25,828 bases of DNA from assembly GCA_003023535.1 (NCBI GenBank), contig PXSC01000180.1, forward strand, positions 1 through 25,828. The letters are read 5' to 3'. Each line of letters opens with the position of its first letter. Within the stretch, counting starts at the first letter, position 1. Below, one piece after another: positions 16,601-24,182 of the stretch. Made by a program: the position numbers and the translations under genes. Below the pieces are notes generated by a model. It had not been told where the DNA came from, ran no database searches, and saw only the letters and a list, made by a program, of their open reading frames with translations. This DNA comes from Halobacteriales archaeon QS_9_70_65 (lineage in GTDB: Archaea; Halobacteriota; Halobacteria; Halobacteriales; Haloarculaceae).

Positions 16601-17767
16601 AGTCGCGGACGGAGGGAGTGCAGTCTCCGCAGGCGTAACTTCGGCGTGTCCCACGCCTAACTCTGAAAGACCGCGTTGTACCACGTTGTAGGCGGCGTTC
16701 TCGTCACGGTCGGTTTCAACCCCACAGGTCGGGCAGGAATGCTCGCGCACCCACAATTCTTTCTCAACTTCAACTCCACACTCGGCGCACTCCTGCGTCG
16801 TGCCTTCAGGTTCGACTTTCACGAAGTGCGTGCCCTCGCGGTCGCACTTGTATTCGAGGAAGTCGATGAACGTTCGCCATGACGCCGACGCTCGGTTGCG
16901 ACTGTTGGACGGCAGTTGCATCATCCCGTGAACGTCGAGGTCTTCCACGGCTACAAGATCGTATTCCCGAGCGTAGTAGTTTGAGAGTTTGTGCAGGAAG
17001 TCGCGGCGTTTCCGTACAATACGAGCGTGTATGCAGACCACGCGGCGGCGTTGTTCGTGCCAGTTCTGCGAGCCTTCCTGTTTGCGACTCAACGCTCGTT
17101 GCTCGCGTTCGAGTCGCTCGTACTCGTCTTCGAGGTCAAGACTGCCGACCATCGTGCTGTCGGTGTCGTGAGCGTACTTGATGATACCCACGTCGATACC
17201 GACCATCTCCTCGCGGTCAACCTCATCCGGAGCGGGTTTTTCGGGTGTGTCGTCTTCTGTTTCGATGCCGAAGGTGGCGTACCACTCGCCCGTTTTCTCT
17301 TGTTTGACCGTAACTTGTTTTACGCGAGCGTTATCGGGGATGTCGCGGTGAAGGTGTATCGGCATCTCACCAATCTTGGAAAGAGAAAGGGTGGTCCGGT
17401 CACTCGTGCTCTTGAGTTCGAAGCCAGACTGGTTGTAAGTGAGACTCTGATACTCTCGGGGCGACTTCCACTTGAGCATCCCGACTTTGCGCCCGTTGTC
17501 TTTCTTTTCTTTGAGGCGGTCGAGGTTGTCGCTGACGCGGCGGGCAACTATCTGCAACACTTTCGAGTACACATCGTTGAGATTGTCCCACCAATCTTTC
17601 AGGTCGGGAAGCATATTCTGCATCGCGGTGTACGACAGGTACTCGTCGGTGTTGCGTAACTCGTACAAGTAGTGGTTGTAGAGTTGCCTACAGGCATCTA
17701 TGTGCCGCTCTAGTTCAGATTGAACGGCTTCGTCGGGTTCGATGCGATACCTGTAGTTGTAGTTCAT
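16526..17767 (-). CDS. tnpB: TnpB, RNA-guided RuvC nuclease of IS200/IS605 element 2
   Basis: 413 residues, intact. TnpB cleaves DNA matching the guide of the element-derived RNA next to a short target motif, and helps keep the element in place. Domains: N-terminal MNYNYRYRIEPDEAVQSELE and the helical REC part; KWKSPREYQSLTYNQSGFEL (99-118); RuvC-I VGIDVGIIKYAH with Asp192; RuvC-II LVAVEDLDVHGMM with Glu275; zinc finger Cys327/330 and Cys345/348; RuvC-III TDRDENAAYN with Asp355. All three catalytic acids are present, so activity is plausible. It begins four bases after the stop of the companion gene. The last 20 residues are coded by two palindromes absent from TnpB 1, indicating a recent change at the 3' end. 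Confidence 0.95.
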   Translation of the reverse strand: MNYNYRYRIEPDEAVQSELERHIDACRQLYNHYLYELRNTDEYLSYTAMQNMLPDLKDWWDNLNDVYSKVLQIVARRVSDNLDRLKEKKDNGRKVGMLKWKSPREYQSLTYNQSGFELKSTSDRTTLSLSKIGEMPIHLHRDIPDNARVKQVTVKQEKTGEWYATFGIETEDDTPEKPAPDEVDREEMVGIDVGIIKYAHDTDSTMVGSLDLEDEYERLEREQRALSRKQEGSQNWHEQRRRVVCIHARIVRKRRDFLHKLSNYYAREYDLVAVEDLDVHGMMQLPSNSRNRASASWRTFIDFLEYKCDREGTHFVKVEPEGTTQECAECGVEVEKELWVREHSCPTCGVETDRDENAAYNVVQRGLSELGVGHAEVTPAETALPPSATGGSSTVVDAKCVREITSHGLSDAV

Positions 17768-17771
17768 CGTG

Positions 17772-17931
17772 TTACTCGTCTTGGTCGTCGGTTTCGTCGG
17801 GGTTGCTGACGCGGATGACTTTCACGTCTGCGCCGCGCCAGTCTTGGGAACGGTAACGTGGGCACTCCCGCCGAACTCCTTCGCTTTACGGTCAATGATT
17901 TCTTCGCCTTCCAGTTCGAGCGTGCCCGTAT
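17772..17931 (-). pseudogene. DUF2080-like transposon-encoded protein, damaged
   Basis: Upstream of tnpB 2 on the same strand, a frame reads LELEGEEIIDRKAKEFGGSA then HVTVPK and stops; the next frame gives WRGADVKVIRVSNPDETDDQ to a TAA at 17772-17774. Together they form the small (about 53 aa) protein family I know as DUF2080, which often precedes tnpB in haloarchaeal elements. One missing G (AAGAC for AAGGAC) explains the break near 17836. The start also looks damaged: ATACGGG at 17931 would read ATG ACG GGC if one G were restored. Its role is unknown, possibly DNA-binding regulation of the element. Family naming is from memory. Confidence 0.6.
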
Positions 17932-18032
17932 ACGACTATATATTTATGTGTTTCGGTGGAGAGTGACGATAGCTTACGGCTGTATCCCCGCTCTACTGCG
18001 CTACTCACTCGCTTCGCTCATTGTGTTGTCGT

Positions 18033-18079
18033 CCGAAAATCTAAGATTTTCGGGATCACGAGAGAGCGAAGCTCTCTCG
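18033..18079. repeat. Two 3-nt-centred palindromes in the left part of element 2
   Basis: CCGAAAATC with centre TAA (18033-18053) and CGAGAGAGC with centre GAA (18059-18079), both perfect. The second has the same arms and flanks (ATCA before, AACGAC after) as the last unit of the 11.4-11.7 kb array, which has centre TCC. The first resembles the GCGGGAAATC unit there. Confidence 0.75.
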
Positions 18080-18115
18080 AACGACTCCTTGAGGACGGGG
18101 ACTCAGCCTGTAAGA

Positions 18116-18122
18116 GTTAAAC
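18116..18122 (+). promoter_or_regulatory. Candidate TATA box of sucCD
   Basis: GTTAAAC, centred about 29 bp before the sucC ATG at 18148, predicts a leaderless transcript. The left end of tnpB element 2 stops only six bases away, so the element has replaced everything upstream of the box. Confidence 0.5.
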
Positions 18123-18147
18123 CGGCGCCGACCGCTATCCAACGTGG

Positions 18148-19206
18148 ATGAAACTACACGAACACCAGGCGAAGGACGTCTTCGCCGACGCCGGAATCCC
18201 TGTTCCGGAGTCGCGGCTTGCGGCGACCGTCGGGGAGGCGGTCGAGGCCGCCGAGGCGGTCGGCTATCCCGCCGCCGTCAAGGCCCAGGTGCGGGTCGGC
18301 GGCCGCGGCAAGGCCGGCGGCATCGAATTGGTCGAGGCCGTCGTCGACTTCGTCGACGAACTGTACGTCGGCGTGACGATGGACCGCGGCGCGGGCGAGC
18401 CGGTCGCGATGGTGTCGACCCGCGGCGGCGTCGACATCGAGGCGGTGGACGCCGAGGAGCCCGACGCCATCGCTCGGGAGGGCGTCGACCCGGTCTTCGG
18501 GATGCAGCCGTACGAGGCCCGCAAGGCCGTCTACGAGGCCGGCGTCGACCGCGCGGTCGCCGGTGACGTCGCCTCGGTCGTCCGGACGCTGTACGGGCTG
18601 TGGGACGACGACGACGCCACCGAAATCGAGATCAACCCGCTGATGGTGACGGCCGACGACGAGGTCGTCGCCGCCGACGCCGTGATGAACGTCGACGACG
18701 ACGCGCTGTTCCGCCAGCCGGAACTCGTCGAGTCGGCGGAGGCGACCGACGGCGACGACCTCGAGGCGAAGGCCGACGAGTACGGCTTCGACTACGTCCG
18801 GCTCGACGGCGACGTCGGTATCGTCGGCAACGGCGCCGGCCTCGTGATGACGACGCTGGACCTCGTCGACCACTACGGCGGCGCCCCCGCCAACTTCCTC
18901 GACATCGGCGGCGGCGCCAAGGCGGAGCGCGTCACCAACGCCCTCGAGGTGGTCTTCGCCGACGACAGCGTCGAGGCGGTCGTGTTCAACATCTTCGGCG
19001 GTATCACCCGCGGCGACGAGGTGGCCAAAGGAATAAACGAGGCGCTGGCGCAGTTCGACGAGATTCCGACGCCGGTCGTCGTCCGGCTAGCCGGCACCAA
19101 CGCCGAGGAGGGCATGGAGATTCTGAACACCGACCTCGTAACGGTCGAGGCGACGCTGGAGTCGGCCGTCCAGCGCGCCGTCGATTACGCGGAGGGAGAG
19201 ACGTGA
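18148..19206 (+). CDS. sucC: Succinyl-CoA ligase (ADP-forming) beta subunit, with internal gap
   Basis: SucC is the ATP-grasp subunit of the TCA-cycle enzyme that makes ATP from succinyl-CoA. The product reads [34 protein letters not shown] (45-58), [20 protein letters not shown] (Mg2+ site), [19 protein letters not shown] and [17 protein letters not shown], all typical. However, it is 352 residues against about 380-388 in the family: after KAGGIELVE (to residue 63) it passes directly to [13 protein letters not shown]. Relatives have about 29 more residues there, part of the ATP-grasp fold, before the strand holding the Glu that corresponds to E. coli Glu99. The gap is in frame (about 87 bp, at 18331-18339) and is bordered by the repeat-prone GTCGAGGCC. 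If real, activity is doubtful. It overlaps sucD by GTGA. Confidence 0.92.
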   Translation: MKLHEHQAKDVFADAGIPVPESRLAATVGEAVEAAEAVGYPAAVKAQVRVGGRGKAGGIELVEAVVDFVDELYVGVTMDRGAGEPVAMVSTRGGVDIEAVDAEEPDAIAREGVDPVFGMQPYEARKAVYEAGVDRAVAGDVASVVRTLYGLWDDDDATEIEINPLMVTADDEVVAADAVMNVDDDALFRQPELVESAEATDGDDLEAKADEYGFDYVRLDGDVGIVGNGAGLVMTTLDLVDHYGGAPANFLDIGGGAKAERVTNALEVVFADDSVEAVVFNIFGGITRGDEVAKGINEALAQFDEIPTPVVVRLAGTNAEEGMEILNTDLVTVEATLESAVQRAVDYAEGET

Positions 19207-20072
19207 GCATCCTCGTCGACGCCGACAGCCGCGTCGTGGTACAGGGCATCACCGGCGGCGAGGGGACGTTCCACACCCGCCAGATGACGGCGTACGGGAC
19301 GAACGTCGTCGCCGGCGCCGTCCCCGGGAAGGGCGGCCGGGAGGTCGACGGCATCCCCGTCTACGACACCGTCGCCGGCGCCGCCCGCGCCGAGGGCGCC
19401 GACACGTCGGTCGTCTTCGTCCCGCCGGCGTTCGCCGCCGACGCGCTGCTCGAGGCGCTGGACGCGCCGCTGGAGTTGGTCGTCGCCATCACCGAGGGCA
19501 TCCCACAGCAGGACATGGCGACGGTGTACCGCAAGGCCGGCGAGACCGACACTCACCTCGTCGGCCCGAACTGCCCGGGCGTCATCACGCCCGGCGAGGC
19601 CAAGCTCGGCATCCTGCCGGGCGACATCTTCGCCGACGGCGACGTCGGGCTCGTCTCGCGGTCCGGGACGCTCACCTACCAGGTCGTCGACAGCCTCACT
19701 TCGCGCGGGCTCGGCCAGACCACCGCCGTCGGCATCGGCGGCGACCCCATCATCGGAACGGACTTCGTGGACGCCCTGGAGCTGTTCGAGGCCGACCCCG
19801 ACACCCGCGCCGTCGTGATGTGCGGCGAGATCGGCGGCGAGGACGAGGAGGAAGCCGCCCGCTACATCGGCGAACGGATGGGCACCCCCGTCGCCGGCTT
19901 CATCGCCGGCCGCACCGCGCCGCCGGGCAAGCGGATGGGCCACGCCGGCGCCATCGTCTCCGATTCCGGCACCGGCACCGCCGAGTCGAAGATCGCCGCC
20001 CTCGAAGAGGCCGGCGCCCCGGTCGGCGACACCCCCGAGGAGGTCGTCGACCACGTGGAGGAACTCCTCTAA
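19203..20072 (+). CDS. sucD: Succinyl-CoA ligase (ADP-forming) alpha subunit
   Basis: 289 residues, intact and of normal length. SucD binds CoA in its N-terminal Rossmann domain and carries the phosphohistidine that relays phosphate to ADP in SucC. Visible: [18 protein letters not shown] (11-28), [10 protein letters not shown] (36-45), [20 protein letters not shown] (120-139), [14 protein letters not shown] (149-162), [12 protein letters not shown] (177-188), the CGEIGG loop (207-212) and [12 protein letters not shown] with the active-site His247. GTG 19203 overlaps the sucC stop (GTGA), so the subunits are translationally coupled. Confidence 0.96.
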   Translation: MSILVDADSRVVVQGITGGEGTFHTRQMTAYGTNVVAGAVPGKGGREVDGIPVYDTVAGAARAEGADTSVVFVPPAFAADALLEALDAPLELVVAITEGIPQQDMATVYRKAGETDTHLVGPNCPGVITPGEAKLGILPGDIFADGDVGLVSRSGTLTYQVVDSLTSRGLGQTTAVGIGGDPIIGTDFVDALELFEADPDTRAVVMCGEIGGEDEEEAARYIGERMGTPVAGFIAGRTAPPGKRMGHAGAIVSDSGTGTAESKIAALEEAGAPVGDTPEEVVDHVEELL

Positions 20073-20082
20073 GAACCCCTAC

Positions 20083-20087
20083 TTTTT
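20083..20087 (+). terminator. T-tract after sucD, probable transcription terminator
   Basis: TTTTT ten bases after the sucD stop codon, in an AT-richer patch CTACTTTTTACA. Archaeal RNA polymerase terminates at such T-runs, and no further plus-strand gene follows closely. Confidence 0.5.
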
Positions 20088-20090
20088 ACA

Positions 20091-20117
20091 CGGCCGCTCG
20101 CCGGCGGCGAGCGGCCG
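20091..20117. repeat. 27-bp perfect palindrome with 3-nt centre after sucD
   Basis: Twelve-base arm CGGCCGCTCGCC, centre GGC, then the perfect complement arm. It follows the T-tract instead of preceding it, so it is not a bacterial-type terminator on the plus strand. It has the same design as the units at 11.4-11.7 kb. Confidence 0.65.
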
Positions 20118-20630
20118 GCAAAGAGGGAAAATATGCGCGCTGCGTGGCGGCTTCGCCGTGGCCCACCAGCGCGTAGCCGACGACGACGGCGAGCGCACCC
20201 GCCTTTCGAACGACCACGTCCATTCGATTGCGGGCTCCACCCGCAACCCGCTCCTTCCGGCGGCCTTCGGCCGCCTCCAGTCCGCGCGCGCTACGGCGGC
20301 TCGCTCGCTGCCACTCGCTCGTCGCCGGGAATCGCGCCTCGCTGCGCCCGGCACGGATGCTCGGCCGGTCGGTCGTTTCCTTCCCGTAGTCCACGGCCTA
20401 TTCTGGTTCGCTGTCGACGGGGTTTTGGCCCACAGCCGTCGAGGCTCGCGGCATGCCGACCGGCCGGTTCGGCGCCGCGGACCGTGACGCCGTCGTCACC
20501 GGCGCCTCCCGGCGAACCGATGGACCCTCGCCGAACGGCTGGCCGCCCGGGGCCGGCGTCGCCACCCGCCCGCGCGCACCGATGCCAATTCGCGGAACGC
20601 GACGAGGGTGTTCTCGGGAGCGACGTGACG
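20118..20630. other. Palindrome-rich non-coding stretch
   Basis: No gene is supported on either strand. Further palindromes: TTGCGGGC with centre TCC and one mismatch (20228-20246) and a perfect 7-bp-arm unit GGCGGCC with centre TTC (20259-20275). From about 20400 the sequence is featureless. At its right edge (20575-20625, minus) one frame gives VAPENTLVAFREL, like the GDPD active-site region. Confidence 0.5.
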
Positions 20631-21142
20631 GTGCCGTCGGCGACGACCGGGTCGGACAGCGGGTTCTCGAGGCTCCGTACCCATCGCCGTTCGCCGGTCG
20701 CGGCGTCGACGGCGTAGAACCGCGACGACAGGGAGCCGAGAAAGGCGAGGCCGTCGGCGACGGTCGGGCTGCCGGTGTTGCCGGTCGGCTCGAACCGCCA
20801 CAGTTCCTCGCCGCCGGCCGCGTCGAACGCGTGGGCCGCCGCCGGGGTGCCGGCGTAGACGACGCCGTCGACGACCGCGGGCGGCCCCCTGACGGCGCCG
20901 GGGTCGATCCGCCACTCCCGGTCGCCGTCGACCGAGACGGCCTCCACGCCGCCCGTCTCGGTCGCTCCCAGCCCGGCCCCGGCGCTGGCCTGCCACCCGA
21001 CGTACACCGTCCCGTCGGCGACGGCGGGCCCGGTCACGGTGCTGCCCCGGTCTCGACCCGCCACTCGCGGTCGTCGGTCGCCGCGTCGACCGTGTACAGC
21101 CCCCCGTCGTCGCCGCGAGCACGCGTCTCCGCGGGATGTCAT
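20631..21142 (-). pseudogene. PQQ-like beta-propeller (BamB-type) protein, heavily deleted
   Basis: Minus-strand remnant. ATG 21142 gives MTSR; one frame over follows IPRRRVLAATTGG, a twin-arginine signal start, which jumps without its hydrophobic core into propeller sequence GGLYTVDAATDDREWRVETG. A further frame change (GGGG, apparently one G short) leads to STVTGPAVADGTVYVGW and two or three PQQ-type blades (AVSVDGDREWRI, VVDGVVYAGTP, SPTVADGLAFLG, FYAVDAATGERRW, DPVVADGTV) before the similarity ends near 20631. Family members are usually about 380-430 residues; only about 170 are left. A TATA-like CATATTCC about 27 bp upstream of the ATG is still present. Such proteins are exported propeller scaffolds, but this copy cannot work. 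Confidence 0.75.
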
Positions 21143-21243
21143 GACTCTCCGTCCGCCGGACGTCGGAATATGTGATGGTCGTTACCACGCGACGATTCGC
21201 GCGCTGGAGCGTCCGCCGCCCCGCCGACGTCCGGCACGGCCAG

Positions 21244-22227
21244 CTACGGGAGCGGATCGAGGATGCTCCCGTTGTCGGTCTCCGTCTGGGTGGCCGTGGG
21301 CTCGGGCGTGTCCGTCGGCGTCGGTGCCGGCGTCGGTGTGGGGGTCGGTGTCGGCGTCGGTGTGGGGGTCGGCGTCGGCGTGGCCGTCGGTTCCGGCGTG
21401 GGTTCGGGTGTGGGCTCGGGCGTGGGCTCGGGGGTCGGCTCCGGCGTGGGCGCCGGCGTGTCGGTCGCCACGCCGCCGGCCGCCTGCGCGCCGTCGCCGG
21501 GATCGGAGAAGCCGTTCGCCGGGCCCAGCGGCGCCACACCGCCGGCCACCGTCAGCGCGACCGCCACGAGCGTGGCCGCGAAGACGGCGACGACGGCCGC
21601 CTTCGGCGGCGCCAGGTCGGTGAGTCCCTCCCCCGGCGGCGTCGGGTAAGGCGGCTCGCCGCCCACCGCGGCACCGGCCGTCGGCACCTCCGCCGTCCCG
21701 GCCGACGCGGCTTCCAACGGCTCCGACCGGAGCGCCTCGGGATCGACGTACTCAGTGTCGTCCTCGCCGAGCCAGTCGGCGAACGCGAACCCGCCGTACT
21801 CCGCGCTCGCCTTCGGCCCGGTCGCGCCCGCCTCCAGCTCGGCGAGACTCGGCGTGACGACCCGCGCCGTCTCCGGCGGCTGCTGCGGCCCGTCGACCCG
21901 GTCGTCGCCGCTCATCCACCGCCGGAAGTCGAACCCCTCGTGTGCCGACTCCAGCTCCGGCGGTGCCTCGGCCGTCGGCTCCTCTCTGGGTTCGGTCCGG
22001 TCGAGCCACGTCTCGAAGTCGAAGCCGACGAAATCGGGTCCGCCGACGACCCCCTCGGCCTCCGTCTCGACCGACCTCTCTTCCGTCTCCGGGAACCCGC
22101 GGCTCGCCTCGCCGGCCCCGTCCGCCCGCTCTCGCCGGTCGTCGCGGTCGTCGGACGTCCCGGCCGAGCCGCCGGCTTCCGGTCGCCCGTCGTCGTCGCC
22201 GCCCGGCCGCGGGTCGTCGTCCGTCAT
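21244..22227 (-). CDS. Acidic single-pass membrane protein with three FxFxxW repeats and a Pro-Thr tail
   Basis: 327 residues, family not recognised. Order: an acidic disordered N-terminus; three spaced copies of a short motif, [11 protein letters not shown] (67-77), [11 protein letters not shown] (97-107) and [11 protein letters not shown] (145-155); one membrane helix (about 210-232, [20 protein letters not shown]); then a low-complexity tail with PTPE and PT repeats (about 257-313). The N-terminal part is probably cytoplasmic and the Pro-Thr tail outside, where it could be O-glycosylated, as in haloarchaeal surface proteins. The FxFxxW motifs look like short linear docking sites. An AGGAGG sequence precedes the ATG by 12 nt and a TATA-like TTTTTA lies at 22270-22275. 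It could be a sensor, adhesin or cell-envelope adaptor; function unknown. Confidence 0.75.
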   Translation of the reverse strand: MTDDDPRPGGDDDGRPEAGGSAGTSDDRDDRRERADGAGEASRGFPETEERSVETEAEGVVGGPDFVGFDFETWLDRTEPREEPTAEAPPELESAHEGFDFRRWMSGDDRVDGPQQPPETARVVTPSLAELEAGATGPKASAEYGGFAFADWLGEDDTEYVDPEALRSEPLEAASAGTAEVPTAGAAVGGEPPYPTPPGEGLTDLAPPKAAVVAVFAATLVAVALTVAGGVAPLGPANGFSDPGDGAQAAGGVATDTPAPTPEPTPEPTPEPTPEPTPEPTATPTPTPTPTPTPTPTPTPAPTPTDTPEPTATQTETDNGSILDPLP

Positions 22228-22239
22228 CTATCCGTCCCG

Positions 22240-22275
22240 CCTCCTGCGCGAGTAACCCGTCATCATACGTAAAAA
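22240..22275 (-). promoter_or_regulatory. Promoter and ribosome-binding region of the FxFxxW protein gene
   Basis: Minus strand: TATA-like TTTTTA (22270-22275), then AGGAGG (22240-22245) 12 nt before ATG 22227. A Shine-Dalgarno-like sequence is less common in this mostly leaderless setting and supports this start codon. Confidence 0.45.
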
Positions 22276-22545
22276 GTCCTCTGGTGAGTATAGCCGGGCG
22301 CTTATATCGCGCCGCCTTCCGGCGGCTGGACGACCGTTCGCCGCACAGCTCGATACCGGGGCCGGACTCGAGCCAGGCGAACCGGAACTGCGGCGAGACG
22401 TCGTCAGCCTGTGCCAGCCGGCTCCCCTCGTGTGACCCGCCGACGGCGTCGCCGGTCGACCGGCGTCACCGCGACCCGGCGGCCGCCAGCAGCCGGTCGG
22501 CGGCGAACTCGGCGACTTTGCCGTCGACCTCGCCCGGCGGCCGGC
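22276..22545. other. Stretch of gene scraps without an intact gene
   Basis: Minus-strand frames show protein-like fragments, for example GEVDGKVAEFAADRLLAAAG ending in a stop near 22480 and DDVSPQFRFAWLESGPGIEL near 22340-22400, but nothing with a start and a normal length. They may be ends of deleted genes or chance. Confidence 0.35.
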
Positions 22546-22734
22546 TCCGCCGCTCGCACCGGGGTCGAACGATTCCAGTCTGGCGCACGTCGGGACGGCC
22601 TCGGGGGCCGCCCCTGTCCGGACCATCGGCGTCTCGCCGACCGTTTCCAGGTCGGAATCGAGCGGTTCGCGGCGGCTCGCCGTCTCGATCGCCTCGGTCG
22701 TCGGTGTATCGTCGTACAGGGTAGTCGTGGCAGG
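22546..22734 (-). pseudogene. N-terminal fragment of a cysteine synthase (CysK)-like PLP enzyme
   Basis: Minus-strand frame PATTTLYDDTPTTEAIETAS continues to LDSDLETVGETPMVR and ARLESFDPGAS. This equals the start of O-acetylserine sulfhydrylase/cystathionine beta-synthase family enzymes (TVGNTPLVR, then AKLExFNPGxSVKDR, whose Lys binds PLP). The similarity stops exactly before the SVKDR lysine, and the remaining 250 or so residues are absent. No start codon is in frame ahead of it; the AlkA-like gene stop lies about 15 bp upstream. It is a clear remnant of a larger gene. Confidence 0.55.
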
Positions 22735-22748
22735 AACCCACCGCCCGC

Positions 22749-23345
22749 TCACCCCGACTCGTAGTCGGCCCAGACGTATCGCGTGGCGTGGCTCCGGTAC
22801 GGCCGCCAGGCGTCGGCGACCTCGCGCATCTCCGCGCGGCTCATCTCGCCGTCGCCGTACAGCGTCTCGATGCCCCGCCGGACCGCCAGGTCCCCCAGCG
22901 GGAGCACGTCCGGTCGCCCGAGAACGAAGATCAGGTACATCTCGGCGGTCCAGCGCCCGACGCCCCGGACCTCGGTGAGCCGGTCGACGACCTCGTCGTC
23001 CGAACGATCGGCCAGCCCCGCCGGCGTCAGGTCGCCGTCCCGGAAGGCCCGCGCCGCGTTCCGTAGGTACTCGACCTTCGACGCCGAGAGGCCGGCCTCC
23101 CGCAGTGCCGTCTCGTCGGCCGCCAGCACGCCCGCCGGCGTCGGCTCCGTCAGCGTCTCGAAGACCCGCTCGCGGACGGCCGCCGCACTCGCCGTCGAGA
23201 GCTGCTGGCCGACGATCGAGACACAGAGTCGCTCGAACGGCGCTCGGTCGTCCGTCCCGTAGGGGTCGTACCGCTCCAGGAGGTCGGCCATCACCGGGTC
23301 CGACCGGAGCACCGCCGCCGCCTCGGCCCGTTCGTCCGCCGTCAT
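22749..23345 (-). CDS. DNA-3-methyladenine glycosylase II (AlkA-like, HhH-GPD superfamily)
   Basis: 198 residues from ATG 23345; the frame is open for 16 more codons upstream, but MTADERAEAAAVLRSDP is the natural start. Base-excision repair enzyme that removes alkylated bases from DNA. The HhH-GPD fold is visible: ERLCVSIVGQQLSTASAAAV (a typical early helix pair), LREAGLSASKVEYLRNAARA, the hairpin LTEVRGVGRWTAEMYLIFVL and catalytic-Asp region VLPLGDLAVRRGIETLYG. The Trp in GVGRWTAEM and Asp in GDLA are the usual AlkA landmarks. There is no iron-sulfur cluster motif, which argues against the Nth/MutY branch. Confidence 0.9.
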   Translation of the reverse strand: MTADERAEAAAVLRSDPVMADLLERYDPYGTDDRAPFERLCVSIVGQQLSTASAAAVRERVFETLTEPTPAGVLAADETALREAGLSASKVEYLRNAARAFRDGDLTPAGLADRSDDEVVDRLTEVRGVGRWTAEMYLIFVLGRPDVLPLGDLAVRRGIETLYGDGEMSRAEMREVADAWRPYRSHATRYVWADYESG

Positions 23346-23417
23346 GGTTCGACGGACCCGCGCCGGCGGGGTAAGCCCCTCGGTCCCGATCACGGCCCCG
23401 GTCCCGCTTCCGGCCCC

Positions 23418-24026
23418 TCAGTCGGCGTCCATCGGCGTCGAACAGCGGAGACAGTAGGTGCCGTCGGCGACCCAGTTGACGTCCGACGACCCACAGGCCG
23501 GACAGCGGTGGTCCCACTCGAGGACGATCTCGCCGTTGGCGCTCCCGCGGGCGACGTGGCGGGCGAGGTCGGCGGCGGCCTGGTACAGCGGCGTCGTCGT
23601 CGGCTCCGTCGGCTCTTCCAGCGCCGCGCCGACCTCGCGGTAGGCGTCGGCGGCCGTCTCGTAGGCGTCGGCGACGCCGTCGAGGCCACCGGCGGCCTTG
23701 CAGTCGGCGACGAACTCCGCGAAACAGGCCGCCTGTGCGTCGTCGTCGGTCGTCGCCCGGAGATCGCGGGCGACGGCGACGCCCTCGACGGCCTTGCGGG
23801 CGGCCCGGGCGTTCCGGCCGGCGACGCGGTAGGCGGTCGCCGCCGTCGCCGTCCAGGCGAGACCGCTGCCGACCCAGCCGCGGTCGTCGGCCGCGAACGG
23901 CGACATACCGTCCCGCGGCTCCGCGAGACAGCGCCAGGCGGCGCGGCTGTACGCCTCGCCGGCCGCCCCGTAGTCGCGGTCGGCCAGCGCCGCCACCGCC
24001 GTCTCCCTGTGTTCGTCGCCGTTCAC
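23418..24026 (-). CDS. Haloarchaeal protein with helical repeat-like body and C-terminal zinc ribbon
   Basis: 202 residues from GTG 24026 (MNGDEHRETAVAALADRDYG). The body is Ala-rich helices with Tyr/Ala spacing (ADAYETAADAYREVGAAL, LYQAAADLARHVARG) reminiscent of TPR-like helical hairpins, though no canonical TPR was confirmed. The C-terminus has a zinc ribbon, CPACGSSDVNWVADGTYCLRC, with CxxC pairs. I do not recognise a named family. Ribbon plus helical repeat suggests a protein-binding adaptor, but that is a guess. It diverges from the unknown gene at 24183. Confidence 0.7.
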   Translation of the reverse strand: MNGDEHRETAVAALADRDYGAAGEAYSRAAWRCLAEPRDGMSPFAADDRGWVGSGLAWTATAATAYRVAGRNARAARKAVEGVAVARDLRATTDDDAQAACFAEFVADCKAAGGLDGVADAYETAADAYREVGAALEEPTEPTTTPLYQAAADLARHVARGSANGEIVLEWDHRCPACGSSDVNWVADGTYCLRCSTPMDAD

Positions 24027-24182
24027 CGGCACGGTTCGCCCTCCTCGTCGGTCGACCGGTCGTTCATCGTCGCCGGTTCGGCGCCGGCCCGCAAAAGCCC
24101 CCGTATCCCGGCCGACCGCGGGGGTTTCCGGACGACCTGCCGGGAGCGCCGGACACAACACCCTGCCGGCCGAGAATCCGAC

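Larger units (their letters stand above)
16447..18109 (-). mobile_element. IS200/IS605-type element 2 (DUF2080-like gene + tnpB)
   Basis: On the minus strand the left end is AGGCTG directly after TTAC (TTAC at 18110-18113), the same arrangement as element 1. The right end has GTTGAAAC (16511-16518), GGAAGCC, a long imperfect hairpin (core ACGGC/GCCGT, 16472-16485) and terminal GTTCAC (16447-16452). The element is 1.66 kb, longer than element 1 because it carries a small companion gene and about 180 bp of leader with two 3-nt-centred palindromes. It lies between the phosphodiesterase gene and sucC, its left end only 38 bp from the sucC start. Confidence 0.72.

Noticed and set aside
20091..20117. 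Bacterial-type hairpin terminator for sucCD
   Set aside because: The T-run precedes the hairpin instead of following it on the plus strand, and archaeal termination does not need a hairpin.
21290..21460. GTCGGTGTCGG-like tandem DNA repeats that resemble a satellite or CRISPR
   Set aside because: They encode the Pro-Thr tail of the minus-strand membrane protein; there are no unique spacers of constant length.
22228..23517. A 429-codon minus-strand frame overlapping the AlkA-like gene
   Set aside because: It is out of frame with the AlkA-like gene; only its part at 22546-22734 shows family similarity (CysK).
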